Assembly (NCBI GenBank): GCA_032164245.1
Contig: JAVMKO010000006.1
Coordinates: forward strand, 1,875,001-1,939,000
Source of the DNA: Sternotherus odoratus
Taxonomy: Eukaryota; Chordata; Testudines; Kinosternidae
Direction of reading: 5' to 3'
Length of the DNA stretch: 64,000 nucleotides
The notes under the pieces are model-generated. The model was not told where the DNA came from. It searched no databases and saw only the letters and a list, made by a program, of their open reading frames with translations. Made by a program: the position numbers and the translations under genes. Positions 23,600 to 33,629 of the stretch are shown here, in pieces; positions within the stretch are counted from its first letter, which is position 1; every line of letters starts with the position of its first letter.

Positions 23600-24065
23600 G
23601 ATCTGCCCATCATTGATCTAGCTCATCCCTGACAGCTGTCTGTCAACCCAGTCCTTAAAAACCTCCACTAAGGGAGATTCTGCAACCTCCCTAGGCAATT
23701 TGTTCCAGTGTTTAACTACCCTGGCAGTTAGGAAGGTTTCCCTAATGTCTAATTAAACCTGCCTGGCTGCAATTTAACCCCATTATTTATTGCCCTGTCA
23801 TCAGTGGTTAAGGAGAACGATTTATATCACCCTCCTCTTTCTAGCAACCTTTTACATACATGAAGATTGTTGTTATGACATCCCTCCTCCTCAGTCTGCT
23901 CTTCCCCACACCGCACAAATCCACTGTTCTCCCATAGGCCAGGTCTTCTAGATCTTTAATCACTTTTGCTGCTCTCCTCTTGACTTTCTCCCCTCCACCC
24001 CATCCTTTTCGGTGGTGTTCTTCCCTGGGCAGTCGTTTTCCATTTTGTATGCAATGAACTGATTA
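23600..24065 (-). mobile_element. CR1 LINE 3' fragment
   Basis: Antisense CR1: 'catccctgacagctgtctgt', 'gcaatttgttccagtgttta', 'aggaaggtttccctaatgtc', 'ctttaatcacttttgctgct' and the far end 'cagtcgttttccattttgta'. A short pyrimidine-rich interruption sits near 23985-24015. Heavily diverged. Confidence 0.8.
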
Positions 24066-24079
24066 AACTGGAGTACTTT

Positions 24080-24395
24080 GGCCAGACGGGGAGGGTGGGG
24101 TGGGTGGCTGATCGCAGCAGCTGGGAGCTGCGGGGAGTGGGGGGAACCGGTTGATGGTAGTGGCTGCGCAAAGGGTGGCTCCTGCTAGGGAGAGCTGGGG
24201 AGTTGGGGAGGAGGGCTGCTGCTCACGATGTCTGAGCCGGGGGGGTGGGGGGGAGGACAGGACTCCTGCTAGCAGTGGCAGCTGGGCACCTGAGCGCTGG
24301 CCAGACGCAGCAGCTGGAGCGTTGCGGGGTCCCCAGCGTCATGGAACTTGCTGGAAGTCACTGATTCCGTGACATCCACGACCCCCCTGACATCA
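24080..24395. repeat. G-rich unclassified repeat
   Basis: A G-rich plus strand with 'gctgggagctgcgggg'-like text, ending in the palindromic phrase 'gattccgtgacatccacgac'. It sits at the edge of the CR1 fragment. The composition matches GC-rich dispersed repeats rather than a gene. The short open frames reflect composition. Confidence 0.4.
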
Positions 24396-24954
24396 TCTTA
24401 TTCTTAACAGTCACTAATGGCTTAACGTCCTCTTCAGTCCGTTCTTCCGTACTCTAGGCTGGGTTTCATCAGGCCCCGCTGACATGGGACTTGTCTAAGT
24501 CATTCATTACTTGTTCTACTCCCATTTTAGCTTCACATCCTATCTCATTTACACGTCTTCGCCGTCCAATCACTGCTAACCTTTTTGGGGAAAACTGAAA
24601 TATTTTCATTCCTAGCGTCAGTTTCAGAGTTACCATTCTAACTGTCCCTCTTCGAAGGAGCACAGCACTGACCACCTCAGCCTGGTTTTCCATTGGACAG
24701 GTTCTCTTCCCAACCATAAAGGCTAAAAATAATATTTTAATGTGTGCTATTTACCAAAGGGGGAATTTTCCAGACTGCTCTGTGCTGGCCTAACCATGTT
24801 CCCATTGGACCCAACACCATTAACTTGAGTGGGATGAGTTGAGCCAACAATGAGCCCTTCGGAGAGTCCCACCCCATAGCCTCACCCCTCCATCTTCCCA
24901 AATCTTTGTCCCACCCTAGTGTCCCAGCTCCTGTCCAAGCCTATACTGCTACAG

Positions 24955-25672
24955 ACTAGGGACCGAATGGCTAGGCAGCAGTTCTGCAGAAAAGGACCTA
25001 GGGGTTACAGTGTATGAGAAGCTGGATATGAGTCAACAGTGTGCCCTTGTTGCCAAGAAGGCTAACGGCATTTTGGGCTGTATAAGTAGGGGCATTGCCA
25101 GCAGATCGAGGGACGTGATTGTTCCCCTCTAATTGACACTAGTGAGGCCTCATCTTGGAGTACTGTGTTCAGTTTTGGGGCCCACACTACAAGAAGAATG
25201 TGAAAAAATTGGAAAGAGTCCAGAGAAGGGCAACAAAAATGATTAGGGGCCTGGACCGCATGATTTAGGAGGAGAGGCTGAGAGAACTGGGATTGTTTAG
25301 TCTGCAGAAAAGAAGACTGAGGGGGGATTTGACAGCTGCTTTCAATTACCTGAAAGGGGGTTCGAAAGAGGATGGATCTAGACTGTTCTCAGTGGTACCA
25401 GATGACAGAACAAGGAGTAATGGTCTCAAGTTGCAGTTGGGGAGGTTTAGGTTGGATATTAGGAAAAATATTTTTCCCTAGGGGGGTGGTGAAGCATTGG
25501 AATGGGTTCCCTAGGGAGGTGGTAGAATCTCCTTCCTTCGAGGTTTTTAAGGTCAGGCTTGACAAAGCCCTGGCTGGGATGATTTAGTTGGGGATTAGTC
25601 CTGCTTTGAGCAAGGGGTTGGACTAGATACCTCCTGAGGTCCCTTCCAACCCTGATATTCTATGATTCAAGC
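24955..25672 (+). mobile_element. CR1 LINE, 3' portion
   Basis: A well-preserved CR1 3' end. 'gacctaggggttacagtgta' and 'caagaagggtaacaaaaat'-like text lead to the ORF2 C-terminus ('[16 protein letters not shown]', 'DDRTRSNGL', 'RLDIRKN'). It ends with 'gaggtcccttccaaccctga' and 'tattctatgattc', the usual CR1 3' terminus. It is 5'-truncated with internal stops. It inserted by target-primed reverse transcription and is not functional. Confidence 0.92.
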
Positions 25673-27499
25673 CAATTCAACCCCAACTCCCCAGCTTCCT
25701 CAATGGTCACCTCTTCTTCATTTCAAGTACCGTGGTGGAGGTAAGATGCATATTGAATCTTGTGTGGGAATAGCTGGCTACGTAAGGGCCCTTGGCCCTA
25801 GAAGACGCAGTGGATAAAGAACGCTTTGTACACCATTGGTGAGGGTGCTCAGCTTTACTAAAGAAAATGAGTAGATCAAAAAGTCCCAGCTTTTCCGAAA
25901 ACAGCTCTTTAACTTAGTGGTCATGGCTGCATAAATGACGCCTAAACCTGTGTGGCCAAGCCTAGGAACGGATATTTCTAACTAACTATTCACAGAGCAA
26001 AGTTACATTCTTATTTATGGCAAATATAACTGGCTTGAGTAATACAGATAGACACTCACACTGCACACACAGTGTAAAACGCTAGTACTGGAGATACCCT
26101 GGAATTGTACAAGGAATTCCTGCTGTCAACCAGGCAATTTATTCTGAAAAGAAACATGTTCATTTTGCAAGCTGCACAGAGCACAAGTGAAAAGTGCATG
26201 TTTATTAATTTAAGTCCAAGTGTCTGAAAACAAGGGGTAAGAGGCACATTTGGGATCTCTCTTTCCTGCCTTCTTTTACAAAGGTAGATTTTTAAAATGT
26301 TGAGATAAGGTCATTGATAGCAGGCTCCCATGTGCATGTTTAATAACCACATTAAAAAGGGAGTGGCTGGGTAGTTTTTGCATTAAATGCTGGGTTGATG
26401 AATGATTCGCACAGTTCATAACATGTTTTTAGTTCCTCACTAGAAGCTCTAAGCAGTACATTGGAAGTGGAAAACGGAATGCATTCGCCAAATCGCGCAT
26501 TTGAAATGCACAATCTGCATTTTTAGGGAGGCAAACGGCACCATTAAATTCCTAACACAAAATCAAAGTGCTCCATTGTATTATTAATCTAAATGTCACT
26601 TTCATAAATTGTTACTTAAAGAGTGTATTCACATCCAGCGATTTCCCACTAGCAATTACAAAACAATGGACTGTGCCAAAAGCAATTAAGTAAATCACAT
26701 AGTGGACTCCAGTTCTTCTGTCTTCTCATGGGTGACTTGGGAGTGAAGATTAGTTGGCAGCAGCTGAAGAGGAAATGACACCATTCCGTCCAGGCTTGTT
26801 ACGGTCTCTCCAGTCTGAGACATGCTGTTATTGCAGCCAAAAGGGTGGTTCTGCCATCCAGCCCTGTGGGGTGATGCCCTGCTCAGGAATATCAGAAAAT
26901 AAATGTAAAGCAAATTAAGTGTATGTTCCTCCTAATTCCCCGTGCCATTTGCAGCCGTTAATTAAAGAGCACAGCATTACCATCTTCCAGACTGTGCAGT
27001 TCAGATCCCACTGCTGGGGGACTCCAGAGACTCCGCCTGAGCCGGATTTAACAGCCCAACAGTTGCAATAAGCAACAGCTGCTTAGCTAAGCTTTGGAGA
27101 GCTCCTTTAACAAGCACATGAGGAAGAGTCCCATGTAACATCCTACAATGAGCCACCTGCAGTTCTGACTCAGCTCTGCTGCCTATTTACACCTGTTTCC
27201 ATTCAGGGAAGAGTCTTGGCCCCAGGGGAGCGCAGAGAGGCTGATGGCCACCACCTGGGAGCAAAAGAAAACAGCCAGAGAGGAGGAAGGCTTTAGAAGC
27301 TGATAGGCTGACGGAAGAAAACCAAGCGGTTCCTTGCTCCCATCTTGCAAGTAGCAGGGCCTGAAGAGAGTAGACCAGGATGTTAGGACACAAGGCTTGC
27401 GCTTGTCGTCTGGTTTTTAGGGGATTAATATGATGGTTTATAGAACATGGGTTAGAGTCTCAGAAGCTAGGTTTTTGTCCCAGAATTAGGCTACACAGA
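25673..27499. other. No gene recognised
   Basis: AT-rich sequence. The stretch at about 26440-26700 is free of recognisable repeats and has no long open frame, so it is a fair candidate for unique or conserved non-coding DNA. I cannot show conservation without alignment. Confidence 0.4.
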
Positions 27500-28064
27500 G
27501 TTTTGCAAAGGCCCTTGGGATGATCGAGGGACATGATCATTCCCCTCTATTTGGCATTGGTGAGGCCTCATCTGGAGTACTGTGTCCAGTTTTGGGCCAC
27601 ATGCTACCAGAAAGATGTGGAAAAATTGGAAAGAGTCCAGAGGAGGGCAACAAAAACTATTAGGGGGCTGGAGCACATGACTTATGAGGCGAGGCTGAGA
27701 GAACTGGGATTGTTTAGTCTACAGAAGAGAAGACTGAGGGGGATTTGATAGCTGCTTTCAGCTACCTGAAAGGGAGTTCTAAAGAGGATGGATCTAGACT
27801 GTTCTCAGTGGTACTAGACAACAGAACAAGGAGCAATGGTCTCAATTTGCAGTGGGGGAGGTTTAGGTTGGATATTAGGAAACACTTTCACTAGGAGGGT
27901 GGGGAAACACTGGAATGGGTTACCTAGGGAGGTGGTGGAATCTCCTTTGTTAGAGGTTTTTAAAGTCAGGCTTTACAAAGCACTGGCTGGGAAGATTTAG
28001 TTGGGGACTGGTCCTGCTTTGAGCAGGGGGTTGGACTAGATGACCTCCTGAGGTCCCTTCCAAA
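27500..28064 (+). mobile_element. CR1 LINE, 3' portion
   Basis: 'tcgagggacatgatcattcc', 'ctcatctggagtactgtgtc' and 'gaggcgaggctgagagaact' lead to the end 'gaggtcccttcca'. The ORF2 C-terminal frame is open over 27533-27748 ('[15 protein letters not shown]', '[15 protein letters not shown]') and then shifts. The 3' terminal ATTCTATG-type tail is replaced by an A run. Confidence 0.9.
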
Positions 28065-29846
28065 AAAATACAGCCTTCAAGATTTATATTGAGATAAATA
28101 GAACAGTGATCAAAAGTAACAAGCCACATACATCCAACCATGGTATTGTGATGGTAATCTGTCACCTCTGGCATGCCAAAGAGTCTAATTGTTCAGGTTC
28201 CTCAACTTTCAAGTGGAAGATGAAGAACTGAAGATAGGCTAGAGAGCTAGAAATCTGTGGAAAGACCTGTGCGAAACCTGACTAAAATTAACCAACTAAA
28301 GTCCATCTTCGCTGTCCAAACTTAATTTCCTCACCCGCATAATACTGAGGTGTGCTCCCTCTAGAGGCTGTCTTGTGCATATATATTCATGACAGTTAAT
28401 CCTGACATCTGTTATTTCTGGCCTGAACTGGTTTGGTGGTGATTATTTCCATAATCTTTGTGCTGTGCCTGTTACCGTTATACATTGAAATGTACAGAGG
28501 GCAATCAGTTGGCCACTGATCTATGCCAAAGTTCACAAACATAAGTATGCCACCTTGCTTTCGCTATCATCACTTATCCATGTTAAGTCAAAGAGAGGAG
28601 CTAATTTCCTTTAGTTCATCGTACAGATGTGGCCTATATGTTACTGCCCAAAAATACTCCAGTACAAAGCTATAAAACTATTAACAGACTGTTTTATTTT
28701 GATATTTAGAAAGCATTATCTATTACATCTATTGTCTTACTGTCGGACTTTCACTACACCGTATGGGTGGCGTACCCGAACACACCTATAGACTGACTCT
28801 TTAAAAAACTCCCACACCCCAATCTGGAGCTATGCTGGATATGTGATATGCATGTGCCTTGTAAACTGTACCTACTACCTACAATCGCCCATAACTCCAG
28901 CCTGACTCCAGATGTCCAGTACCTTACCTCTCAATCTGTGTATGTTTTCATGTTGAACATTAGCTTTAATAAAAATATATCTATTGTCTATTAAAATAAA
29001 CAAAACCATAAGAAAAGCTAATAAAGCAAGCAAGCAAGCAGACTAGCCCTATGGGCTACAGGCTGAGTGGGTAAATGCAGCCAAAACGGTACAAGATACC
29101 AGTGAAAGAGTTAGCCTTCATGGGCTCCTGCAAGGGACAGCATTGGCTAATGTTATCAGAGCCTACGAGCAGGCCCAAAGGAGACAAACAGCACAGTTGG
29201 AGAACCCAAGAACTAGAGAACAGGCTTGAAAAGGCTGCTCCGTTCCCTTAGCAGGGAGGCACGTTTAAGCAAGAAATATCTGACGCCAAGTCCATGGTTT
29301 GGTGTCCCTGGGGACGGTCACTCAGGGTCCGGCGGCAGAGACCTGAACAGTGTGTAGGGAAAGTCCTGTGATCTGCCACCTCCTGGTAGAAGTGATATCC
29401 ATTATTTCACATCCCAAAACAAGAAATCACCTTCTCAGTCCCACAAGATATGTCTGTGATAATATATCATCGAAGGGGGCGCGGCTGTCTAGTTACCTTA
29501 ATCGCTCACTTAGAGTCCTCTGAACATCTGTTTTGGCTCTTTTACTCTCTGTTCCTTGCCTGACATCTGCTCCTGAGGTCAGAAGAAGAATTCACACCAA
29601 TCACATGCCTCCTGTATCAATCTCGAATTAGCTTTCAGGGGCCGCAGACATGCAGGAGTGGTATCTATGTAACGGGTTTGAGGAAGGCAGGATGCTAACA
29701 GCAGGGATTGCATTTACCTCTTGCCTGTGGAACCCACCAGAGGTTCGGCTTTCCACAATATACATACAGGGAGCGAGAGGGGGAATGTTAAATACCAGAT
29801 GTGGGGTGGGGGGGAGTGACACAAAATCTGTCTCACACCCACACCC
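28065..29846. other. No gene recognised
   Basis: No recognisable coding region or repeat. A short aagc tandem (29021-29040) is the only simple-sequence feature. Confidence 0.5.
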
Positions 29847-29929
29847 CTAGAGTTCACCTCTGGAAGGACTCACCCTTCTCAGTCTCTGGGGAATGGTGTC
29901 TGCACCCTCTCTAGGGCACATCAGTTCCT

Positions 29930-30249
29930 TAAAGTCTGGGACACAAGTTTCAGCCCTACAGTCTCCTTCAAACTCCCCTCGAGCCTTGGCAAGGACACAC
30001 TGCAATTTGCACACCTCCATGAATTTATCCAGTTCTCTTTTAAACCCTGTTATAGGCCTAGCCTTCACAACCTCTTCAGGCAAGGAGTTCCACAGGTTGA
30101 CTGTGCGCTGTGTGAAGAAGAACTTCCTTTTATTTGTTTTAAACTTGCTGCCCACTAATTTCATTGGGTGGCCTCTAGTTCTTCTATTATGGGAACAAGT
30201 AAATAAATTTTCCTTATTCACTTTCTCCACAACACTCATCATTTTCTGA
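29930..30249 (-). mobile_element. CR1-type LINE, 3' part (left of PLE)
   Basis: Antisense LINE text: 'atgaatttatccagttctct', 'aggcaaggagttccacaggt', 'ttgactgtgcgctgtgtgaa' and 'tttcattgggtggcctctag'. In the minus frame it encodes an ORF2 C-terminal tail (about 29850-30240, including 'RTVNLWNSLPEEVVKA'). The LINE is interrupted here by a foldback PLE and continues at 30474. Confidence 0.88.
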
Positions 30250-30473
30250 GGTAACAGAGTCCTGTGGCACCTTAAAGTTTTGACCTGGCTCATGGGGTCA
30301 CGGGCCACTCACTCCCATGTGTTCTTCCCACTGCGTGACTCCCACTGCTTGACTCCCACGAAGTGGCTATTAGCCCACGAAAGCTTATGCTTCAATACTT
30401 TAGTTAGTCTTTAAGGTGCCACAGGACTCGTTGTTACCTCTGCTATTCCAGACTAACACGGCTATCTCTCTCA
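30250..30473. mobile_element. Foldback Penelope-derived element with filler
   Basis: The left arm ('ggtaacagagtcctgtggca') and right arm ('gtgccacaggactcgttgtt', 'tccagactaacacggctat') are opposed PLE terminal-repeat pieces. A 70-bp filler with short repeats of 'gactcccac' lies between them (about 30287-30357). The flanks share a decayed duplication (catcattttctga and cataattttgtat, about 9 of 13). It interrupts an antisense CR1. Confidence 0.8.
30357..30394 (+). ncRNA. Hammerhead-like fold, 5' core lost
   Basis: Stem II (gtggc...gcccac), gaaa and gcttatgc are present, but the CUGANGA-equivalent is reduced to 'cacga' at the filler junction. This cannot be catalytic as it stands. Confidence 0.3.
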
Positions 30474-31046
30474 TAATTTTGTATACCGCTATCATATCCC
30501 CCCCCCTTAGTCTCCTCTTTTCCAAACTAAAAAGTCCTACCCTCTTTAATCTCTCCTCATATGGGACCCATTCCAAACCCCTAATCATTTTAGTTGCCAG
30601 TCTCTGAACCTTTTCTAATGCCAGCATATCCTTTTTGAGATAAGGAGACCACATTTGTACACAGTATTCAAGATGTGGGGGCACCATGGATTTATTTAAG
30701 GGCAATAAGATATTCTCTGTCTTATTCTCTATCCCTTTTTTAATGATTCCTAACATCCTGTTTGCTTTTTTGACTGCCACTGCACACTGCATGGACATCT
30801 TCATAGAACCATCCACGATGACTCCAAGATCTTTTTCCTGATTAGTTGTAGCTAAATTAGCCCCCATCATATTGTATGTATAGTTGAGGTTATTTTTTCC
30901 AATGTTCATTACTTTACATTTATCCACATTAAGTTTCATTTGCCATTTTGTTTCCCAATCACTTAGTTTTGTGAGATCTTTTTGAAGTTCTTCACAGTCT
31001 GCTTGGGTCTTAACTATTTTGAGCAGTTTAGTATCAACATCATCTA
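30474..31046 (-). mobile_element. CR1-type LINE ORF2, C-terminal RT region
   Basis: The minus frame at 30400-30939 reads 'KLNVDKCKVMNIGKNN', 'NQEKDLGVIVDGSMK', 'AVAVKKANRMLGIIKKG', '[13 protein letters not shown]' and '[17 protein letters not shown]'. This is the standard C-terminal part of CR1 ORF2, downstream of the RT active site. About 180 codons remain open, so the copy is relatively intact, but it is split from its 3' end by the PLE. It stops abruptly near 31046 (5' truncation). Confidence 0.9.
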
Positions 31047-31306
31047 GTATCTCCTGTCATCATGCCGGCTGGGCCAGACCTGAGTGGTGCTGGGACCCCA
31101 GAGGAGGCTGTGCTTGGAGCAGAAAGGTGAGCCCAGGCAGCCCCAGGGGACAGGAGCAACAGGAGCTTTCACATGACCCAATTTTGGGTCCCGTCCCAGA
31201 GGCCAAGAAACCCTGGTTTGCAGTGAGCTGTTTTTCCAACATCACAAAAGCTAAGAAAATAACAGGATAGCCCCATCACAGCTTAAATAATAAAATAATA
31301 ATAAAT

Positions 31307-31524
31307 GGAGATATACCAATCTCCTAGAACTGGAAAGACCTTGAAGGTCATCGAGTCCAGTCCCCTGCCTACACTAGCAGGATCTGCCTGCCTACACTAG
31401 CAGGATTGAGTACTGTCCCCTGACAGATTTTTTTTGCCCCAGATCCCTAAATGGCCCCCTCAAGGATTGAACTCACAACCCTGGGTTTAGCAGGCCAATG
31501 CTCAAACCACTGAGCTATCCCCCC
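31307..31524 (-). mobile_element. tRNA-derived turtle SINE (tortoise PolIII/SINE type)
   Basis: On the minus strand the head reads GGGGGATAGCTCAGTGG, with A box TAGCTCAGTGG (31507-31517) and B box GAGTTCAATCC (31464-31474). A body with GGGCCATTTAGGGATCTGGG follows. The tail is 'ccagttctaggagattggt', which resembles a CR1-type LINE 3' end. Tail sharing with CR1 is established for turtle SINEs. A 23-bp local duplication ('ctgcctacactagcaggat' twice) lies in the middle. It is transcribed by RNA polymerase III in principle and depends on the LINE. This is the best taxonomic marker in the window. Confidence 0.9.
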
Positions 31525-31574
31525 ACCCCCCATTCCTTATTCCTCCTGAGCCTAACCTGGGGTGTTGATTTCAG

Positions 31575-31661
31575 ATAAGTGACCTGAAATACTGTGTAAA
31601 CATCCAGAAAAGACGTGACGCCAACCGTGAAGCAGCTGAGCAGCGTTTCCTGCAAGAGACG
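31575..31661 (+). other. Candidate protein-coding exon, 29 codons
   Basis: The segment is bounded by 'gttgatttcag' on the left, with a branch-point-like 'cctaacc' about 20 bases upstream, and by 'acg|gtaaga' on the right. It is exactly 87 bp and one frame is fully open: ISDLKYCVNIQKRRDA, then NREAAEQRFLQET. The peptide is charged and helical, like part of a coiled coil. I do not recognise the family. The frame also stays open past the donor for about 40 codons, which weakens the exon reading. No partner exon in compatible phase was found nearby. Confidence 0.25.
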
Positions 31662-32750
31662 GTAAGACGCCGCGGAAGAACGAGAAAGGAGGAGATTGTG
31701 CTGAGGAAAGCAAAGCTGCCCCGTCTCTACCCTTGGCAAGTGGCCCTAGCTGCTAGAGGGGACAGACAGAGAGCTGGCCATCCAGCTTCATGTTTTTTGC
31801 AGTAAGTGATTTCAAGAAAAAGAAAATCAATTTGGGGAGAGCCAACGGGCTTCTGGCAGGATGGCTCCTCTCAATTTCACAGGTGAAGCCGACAAGAGGC
31901 TGCTGGAGAGGCAGAGATCCAGGCTGCTCATTCTCCCGCTGCAGCTCTGAGAACCAGACCACACAGCCGCTCAGCCTCCGCAGCTCCCCCGGGATGGAGA
32001 AGCAGAGACTGTGGGGGACCTCAGGTTCTTTTTCTCTCCCTCCTCTAGAGCAGGGGGGAAGCATGGTGCTTGAGATCACTGCTTCTCCACCCTCCGGAGC
32101 TTGGTGGGAGCTAGGAAAGGCACCCAAGCACGCTGCCTCATTAGCCCTCCAGTAAAGTGTCTGTCAATTTCACAGGTGGGCAGACAGTGAAATTAACTAA
32201 AGGTTTCAGAGCCCCCGCCAAGAAGCTGTCACTAATTTTTCGTGATGGGAAAGAAAAAAAAAAAAAACCCAGCAAAACTGAAATTTCAGGTTTGCAAAAA
32301 GGGAATTTTGAGTCAAAATATCATTGCAACCAAAAAAAAAATAAAATTCTGCCAGCTATAGGCAGAGAATCTTTCCTACTTAGTGATTTACCTTCACATT
32401 TCCTGACACCTGTGAGCTAATAATTCTTACCTGGAACATGCACAATGAATATCACAGCCAAAAATGGTACAAAGCCCAGAGAACTGTCAAGAACGACAGA
32501 AGACCTGCCAAGCCCTAATGAAAAAGTTTTATATAACTCAGCCTGCCATTAGAGAATATCTTCATAGTTAAAATAGAATTCCAATTGCTCACAGCCATGC
32601 CAGGAAGCCTCAGATTTCTGAAGGCAGTTTCCTTTTCTCCAGCACTTTATGGCCCCGTTGATCACTGACCTGCATGTTGTGTGGTCACTTACATGAGATC
32701 AGACAGACGTTCTGGTTTGGTCTCCGACACTCACTCTGCACTGGCACCAA
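31662..32750. other. No further gene recognised
   Basis: A direct repeat 'aatttcacaggtg' occurs at about 31872 and 32165. A tract of A residues lies at 32255-32268 and another at about 32331-32341. No domain is visible. Confidence 0.4.
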
Positions 32751-32751
32751 T

Positions 32752-33470
32752 CTTAGAATCATAGAAATGGAAGGAACCTTGAGAGGTCTAGTCCAGTCCC
32801 CTACACTCAAGGCAGGACTAAATATTATCCAGACCATCCCTGACAGGTGTTTGTCCAACCTCCTCTTAATCTCCAATGATGGAGATTCCACAACCTCCCC
32901 AGGCAATTTATTCGAGTGCTTAACCACCCTGACAGTTAGGACATTTTTCCTAATGTCCAACCTAAACCTCCCTTGCTGCAATTTAATCCCCTTGATCTTT
33001 GTCCTATCCTCAGACATTAAATAGTACAATTTTTCTCCCTCCTCCTTGTAACAACTTTTTATGTACTTGAAACTGTTATGTACCCCCTCAGTCTCCTCTT
33101 TTCCAGACTAAACAAACCCAGTGGTGGTTTTTTTGCATCTTCCCTCATATGTCATGTTTTCTAGACCTTTAATCATTTCTGTTACTCTTCTCTGGATTCT
33201 CTCCAATTTGCCCACATCTTTCCAATACTCCACATGAGGCCTAATCAGAGTGGAGTAGAGCGGCAGAATTACTTCTTGTGTCTTGCCTACAACACTCCTG
33301 CTAATACATCCCAGAATGATGTTCGCTTTTTTTGCAACACTGTTGACTCATATTTAGCTTGTGGTCCAATATGACCCCCAGATCCCTTCCCCCAGGGCTC
33401 CTTCCTAGGCAGTCATTTCCCATTGTGTACCTGTGCAACTGATTGTCCCTAACCACTGACTGACCAAAGC
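32752..33470 (-). mobile_element. CR1 LINE 3' portion
   Basis: Long antisense CR1 copy starting at 'agaatcatagaaatggaagg' and running through 'tgtttgtccaacctcctctt', 'cttaaccaccctgacagtta', 'tagacctttaatcatttctg', 'catgaggcctaatcagagtg' to 'tgtgtacctgtgcaactgat'. The minus frame keeps pieces of the ORF2 C-terminus ('EDRTKIKGIKLQQGRF'). 5'-truncated and frame-broken. Confidence 0.92.
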
Positions 33471-33494
33471 TGGGACTCAACAACAAGGGATGGA

Positions 33495-33625
33495 TCCGTC
33501 AAAAATTGCCTTGTTCTGTTCATTGCCTCTGGGACACCTGACATTGGCCACTGTCTGAAGACAGGAAATTGGGCTACATGGACCATAGGTCTGATCCAGT
33601 CTGGCAATTCTTATGTTCTTAGAAC
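33495..33625 (+). mobile_element. CR1 3'-end fragment
   Basis: 'gttcattgcctctgggacac', 'tgacattggccactgtct', 'ggaccataggtctgatccag' and 'ggcaattcttatgttctta' form the sense 3' end of the CR1 subfamily whose antisense end is seen at 18373-18480. Confidence 0.85.
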
Positions 33626-33629
33626 AAGA

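Noticed and set aside
29021..29040. CRISPR-like or satellite repeat
   Set aside because: Only a short aagc simple repeat. No spacer-repeat structure anywhere in the window.
31061..31126. ATG segment ending in a donor-like GAAAG|GTGAGC, possible first exon for 31575-31661
   Set aside because: Joining it to the downstream candidate exon gives an immediate in-frame stop (phase mismatch), and no promoter features are visible.
31507..31517. A functional tRNA gene
   Set aside because: A and B boxes are present, but the downstream body and LINE-type tail identify a SINE. No complete cloverleaf.
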